Assembly: GCA_949710005.1 (NCBI GenBank)
Contig: OX453275.1
Span: 35,601,294-35,665,293 of the forward strand
DNA length: 64,000 nucleotides
Direction: 5' to 3'
From: Ricordea florida
Taxonomy: Eukaryota > Cnidaria > Anthozoa > Corallimorpharia > Ricordeidae
A model generated the notes under the pieces. The model searched no databases. It saw nothing but the letters and a program-made list of their open reading frames with translations, and was not told where the DNA came from. Below, one piece after another: positions 60,901-64,000 of the stretch. A program made the translations under genes and the position numbers. Positions within the stretch are counted from its first letter, which is position 1; each line of letters starts with the position of its first letter.

Positions 60901-61705
60901 TGATCTAAAAATAGATTCTGTCCCCTTATCATAGCAAGAGAACCCAGTTTGGAAGATGCGTTCTCTTACGTCATGTTCTCTTGCCTCTTAAACGTTACCT
61001 CTCCCCCCCCATTTCTTAAATCCTATGGGTTATAAGACGCACTTTATCAACTCGTTTGGTGAATCATTTTGTGTGTGTTCCCACTGACGCGATGCCATCT
61101 CCTTTATACTTTTTAAAAGACCACCGATTAATTGTTTCCCAAATAGATGCAGGGTTTTATGCATCTTCGGCCATGTTGGTTGCTTCTGCATTTAGATTGT
61201 TGTTTATACATTGACAGCAATTGAGAACCCTGGGCTGGGCTGTTCGAAGCAGGGTTAAGGTAATGCAGGGTTAGTGCGAAATTTAAATGCAGATATGAGA
61301 ACTTACAAAGCACCTTCAGTTTAACCTTTTAGAATACAATTTGATGATTGTATACTCTGAAGTAAAATGGAGAAAGCGAAGAAAATGCTTTTTAACAAGA
61401 GGAAAAGAAACCCGGGTTAAAATTTTAATTAATTAATGGATTAGCGCTAACCGGCCTTCGAACAACCGGCCCCTGGGTTTTAACCATTTACTCAAAATAA
61501 TTTGTAATAGAGATAATAAATGTACTTTTAATGTTTAATCAATTCTCGTATAGGCGATATTGGAGGAAACATGGGCCTGTTCCTGGGCTGCAGTCTGTTA
61601 ACATGGGCTGAGTTTGTAGATTTAGCTTGGACCTTCTTACAAAGAAAGCTGCAGAGCAAAGTCGAAGACCAATCAAAAGAAGAAGAAGAAGAAGGGACAA
61701 CATAG
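50694..61705 (+). CDS. DEG/ENaC (ASIC-type) cation channel, gene 2 (6 exons, frameshift in exon 1)
   Basis: Exons: 50694-51537, 51702-51849, 56016-56078, 58327-58477, 59369-59460, 61554-61705. The four middle exons have exactly the lengths (148, 63, 151, 92) and phases of gene 1. Features: TTLHGIRYVV and TM1 (RRFIWLVLMLGTTSAYFYAV), FPSVTICNLNRF, CFKQCKANKTIETCGCRGPG, CNCGIPC, and GNMGLFLGCSLLTWAEF at the pore. Exon 1 is 844 nt, and the frame breaks near 51075-51090: the upstream frame runs to a stop at 51102-51104, while the downstream frame carries the rest. All other exons are clean. It is either a recent pseudogene or an assembly/sequencing error. It is a tandem paralogue of gene 1, same strand. 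Confidence 0.85.
51900..52050. repeat. Repeat shared with 54560-54700
   Basis: A module with CACGCGGGAA, AGCGTAAGAG, CTTCTTGAGTGCT, CCCAAGTGC and AACTCGAT recurs at 54560-54700. The inner words form inverted pairs, consistent with a MITE-type element. Confidence 0.5.
52077..52345. repeat. MITE with terminal inverted repeats and internal TGCATGAATTTTTT units
   Basis: The ends ACGGACCATTAGAAAAGTGA and its complement (52319-52341) bracket five or six imperfect copies of TGCA(T/C)GAATTTTTTTT. It lies in intron 2 of channel gene 2. Confidence 0.7.
53940..54510 (-). mobile_element. 3' end of an L1-like LINE ORF2
   Basis: The minus strand encodes the C-terminal zinc-knuckle region: RLRCFQYKVINNILPTNDIL, KMKIKPDPMCKYCESTRETL, HMLFECPKVKQFWLKVIDWW, then after a frameshift in a T/A run the tail KPSFEAFYIFL-like and NNKLHLGN. 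It matches the zf-RVT-containing end of L1/Tx1-type elements. Upstream it is truncated next to the repeat at 54560-54700. Confidence 0.7.
56268..56361 (+). repeat. TAA/TGA trinucleotide microsatellite
   Basis: About 90 bp of (AAT)n with regular GAT interruptions, in intron 3 of channel gene 2. Confidence 0.95.
56734..56793. repeat. Palindromic MITE (AACCTCGTTCCCAGG family), copy 2
   Basis: Starts AACCTCGTTCCCAGGGTCTC, folds around CCCGCCCCTGAGCGGG and returns with GAGAAAGAGACCTTGG. Confidence 0.65.
56955..57400 (+). pseudogene. RecQ-like helicase fragment, interrupted by a MITE
   Basis: The plus strand encodes the start of a superfamily 2 helicase: RATQVQCLEEIYRDRDVVAL, LPTGY (motif I, but the following GKS is lost) and, after a 69-bp MITE (57145-57213), IPAVVIGVSLLNALIKDQFK (motif Ia). 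It then stops. The fragment lacks all later motifs. Such fragments are frequent in cnidarian genomes and probably travel with transposable elements. Confidence 0.65.
57145..57213. mobile_element. 69-bp palindromic MITE with 10-bp target duplication
   Basis: ACGGCCATCA flanks both sides (57135-57144 and 57214-57223). Inside, ACCTCGTTCCCAGGACTTTT and its complement fold back. It belongs to the family at 45111 and 56734. Confidence 0.85.
57860..57945. repeat. Diverged MITE copy with (CT)n expansion
   Basis: GGTCTCTCTC followed by about 28 nt of (CT)n, a GGGCCC palindrome and the right end GGACCCTGGGAACGAGGATG. It appears to be the CTCGTTCCCAGG family with a dinucleotide expansion in one arm. 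Confidence 0.6.
58128..58225 (+). repeat. ACTT-rich microsatellite
   Basis: Imperfect (TTAC)n / (ACTT)n tract just upstream of exon 4 of channel gene 2. Confidence 0.85.
59545..60095 (+). mobile_element. 3' end of a non-LTR retrotransposon with CCHC knuckle
   Basis: The plus strand reads SLLCRLCGEKGETINHIICE, KRRLDNID, VHWKLFCKYDIDRSVKWYEH, then WDMTIQCDH-like remains, KVEKYQEVKREIKNV and RGVSKRLDGWLAKLGI, with stops and frameshifts between. This is the zinc-knuckle plus endonuclease-like tail seen in a common class of LINE-type reverse-transcriptase proteins of cnidarians. It lies in intron 5 of channel gene 2. Confidence 0.65.
60278..60378 (+). repeat. AAT/CAT trinucleotide microsatellite
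   Basis: About 100 bp of (AAT)n with CAT spacers in a regular higher-order period. Confidence 0.95.
60780..60931. repeat. 152-bp MITE with 26-bp terminal inverted repeats
   Basis: TGATAAGGGACAGAATCTAT at the left end matches the complement ending at 60931 (one-base difference), with an unrelated 100-bp centre. It lies in intron 5 of channel gene 2. Confidence 0.75.
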
Positions 61706-64000
61706 AAAGATCGTTTGAAGTCAACAGAAATTAGATTTTGGTCAATAACTGTTTGTATATCTGTACAGTCTAGTACCAAGTATGAAAATGTCGATACAGC
61801 ACACTTTAACTATTAAACACATCACACGCACTGCATATGACACAAAATCAGGGGATTCCAACACTGTATTCAGTCTAACGCTCGCTGGGTGGTATAACAC
61901 AGCTGGGGTATTTTAACAAAGCAGTTAAAGGTTAAAGGCACTGAAAAAGATAAGTAGTTAAAATGTCCATCCCTGTTGTATGACGTTCCATTTAATTTAA
62001 ACGAGCAAACATTATCAAAAAGGAAAGGTTTTGTTTCTGGTATCAGATGGTCAGGACCCGGGAAACTCGTCCATTTAACAAGGTGTACATTTGGGAAATG
62101 TCGTAAGTCGAGTTAGGCATTCTAGCTCAGTTATATGCGAGATATAAGGCAACTCACTGGAGTGTGTGTTCTCCTTTAATACGCTGGAATACGCAAGATA
62201 TATAAACTATTAACACATATTTACCAATAACATCTAGTTATTTCTAACTGAAAACAAGGTTACGTGGTTGTATTTGAATCCTCATTGACTCTTGTTATTA
62301 CTGTGCTTTAAAATGTTTCCTTTGTTGGACTTCAGTTTAGGTTCCTAGATTTGAAATCGCTTTTGAAGTTCAGTTGTTTTCCGAGCTGGAAAACAAATAA
62401 TTATTTTTAATGATCTTGTGGCTGTCTCCTTTCAAGCAAGTCATTAATGTTTTCAATTGCAAGCAAATGTAAATCAGTAAAAAATTCATGAAGAATACTG
62501 TTATATCATTTTCTAGATAATAGAAAATAATGATATATTTACCGATGAAAACATAGCTGTGATGGTGACATTTGAATTGATTTACATCTCATATATTTAC
62601 TAGATTTCCAAGGATATTGTAATTTCCTTCCCTATTATAAGTTCCTAGAATTGAAAGGGCTGCTGATTTACATTCAAAAAAGAGCATAATTAAAGATTTT
62701 CTATCCGGTTTTGCATTTCCAAGTTGGGGAGTAGACGATTACTTTCAATGGCGACAACCTCCTTCCAAACAAATAATTATAAAATTCTTTCATTCGCCAA
62801 CAAATGTAAATAGCAAAGTTGTCAAGAAATGAATACTAGCTTACAACGAATTCATTTTTTGGGAAAATTTCCATTTTGGGAATATCCATTTTTTGCCTGG
62901 AGATATGAAGATGGTCAAAGGTGGATAGTGATTTTTTGAAACATAAAAATTCCTAAATAGGGAAAAAATAGGGAGGTCTTTTTCTACCTTAGATATTATA
63001 ATTGTTTCCCATCCCGATAACCAATCACGAGCCCGATGAAACACTTAGCTTTACATTTACTGCTAACATACAGCTTCCAGATAACTGTCAACAGGGAACG
63101 TTTGAGTAGGACATTCACAGTTTCATTTTATCATTTTTACAAGTAATGTGCGATTCTCTTGGATTCCCCTGGGCACATAAATGCACAGGGTGCTCTAGTT
63201 GGTGACATTAAAATATTTAATTCTATTGAAACAATGTCTACTAAAAAATCGCCAAAGGAAATTTGATATTCGTCCTTGTCTTCGTCTTGGGCAGCGCGTT
63301 AATGTGCGAAAAGAGGTCACACAGCATATGGTGTACGGCAAATGCTATAACTCATGTCACAATATTACTTGGATGTCCAGTTATTAGTCTACTTGCAACT
63401 GATCAGGTTTTATTACGGGAAACTAAATGAAACTTTCTAAAAAGCTGTCTCATTGTTGAGCTCACTGCTTATAGTATAATCAGAATGTATTATTATGTAT
63501 TATTTGTTGTGACTGGCTGCAGCAATTATGATTTAAATATTATTACATATATTTGTGGTTTGCAATGCAGACCGCCTTTTAAATTAAACTTGAAAGTAAT
63601 TGTTACGATAATATTATAGCATTTCATACCAAAGGCCAATCTTAAATTTTTATCGACATCTCTTTATAAGTTCTTTTAAAATGAGATCCTGTAGTGCAAA
63701 AGGAATAGCCACAATAACTACTCCACAAAACAAAAAATGCTCTAAGATAGTCTGTTTTACACCTTAAGCTCGTCTTTATTCACTTTTTTCAGTTTCCTCT
63801 GTCATTTGACGCGCAGTTGTAATGGAGAGCTTTTCTCATTTTCCGATCAATCAAATACGGAATAAATTAAGTAGATTATTTTCTTTTTCTATAAGCAAAA
63901 TATCCTATGATATAACATTCTCCATTTTATAGGGATTTACGCAATCGAAGGTTCCCGTCAGTCTTCTTAAAAAAAATAATAACAGCTGCCCAACTGCCAA
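61706..64000. other. Right flank without recognised genes
   Basis: AT-rich sequence. Two imperfect direct repeats sharing GTTCCTAGA(A/T)TTGAAA and CAAACAAATAATTAT (about 62335-62480 and 62640-62820) are visible. No coding signal. Confidence 0.5.

Overview
The window is animal genomic DNA, most likely from a cnidarian and probably a stony coral. It is AT-rich, its genes are intron-rich with ordinary GT..AG introns, and intergenic and intronic space is crowded with palindromic MITEs and broken retrotransposons. Three host loci can be read exon by exon: a WDR13-type WD40 gene (14 exons, 4136-37706, 474 codons plus stop) and two tandem DEG/ENaC (ASIC-type) channel genes (40806-47514 and 50694-61705). 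The tip of a SAM-domain gene lies on the minus strand near 1.4-2.0 kb.

The centrepiece is a 15,500-bp Polinton/Maverick-type endogenous DNA virus or transposon (19505-35004) inserted in intron 11 of WDR13. It has 321-bp terminal inverted repeats (one mismatch), TG...CA ends and a 5-bp direct repeat (ATGCG) on either side. All 15 of its reading frames look open. From left to right it carries: a protein-primed-type family B DNA polymerase (+), a retroviral-type DDE integrase (-), a small ORF, a probable double-jelly-roll major capsid protein, an FtsK/A32-type packaging ATPase, seven small or medium virion-type proteins (six of them with hydrophobic or membrane segments), a probable penton-like minor capsid protein, and two minus-strand genes against the right TIR (a protein with a giant-virus-like C-terminus, and a six-repeat zinc-ribbon protein). 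No adenain-type protease is visible.

Two promoter classes can be seen in the element. A 17-nt AATAAAAATGATTTAAA box precedes the polymerase and the two right-end minus-strand genes, and is part of the TIR in two of the three cases. A TNTAAAGA box lies 29-40 nt upstream of nine rightward genes, mostly structural. This looks like an early/late transcription programme written into a host intron.

Layout: 1-2 kb minus-strand SAM-domain gene and possible coding remnant; 4.1-19.2 kb WDR13 exons 1-11, with a Crypton-type tyrosine recombinase pseudogene (5.6-6.8 kb), a Ty3/gypsy remnant split by a LINE fragment (10.5-13.2 kb) and several MITEs in introns; 19.5-35.0 kb the Polinton; 35.9-36.3 kb LINE remnant; 36.4-37.7 kb WDR13 exons 12-14; 40.8-47.5 kb DEG/ENaC gene 1; 50.7-61.7 kb DEG/ENaC gene 2 with a frameshift in exon 1 and with an L1-like LINE end, a RecQ-like helicase pseudogene and another LINE end in its introns; 61.7-64 kb no recognised gene.
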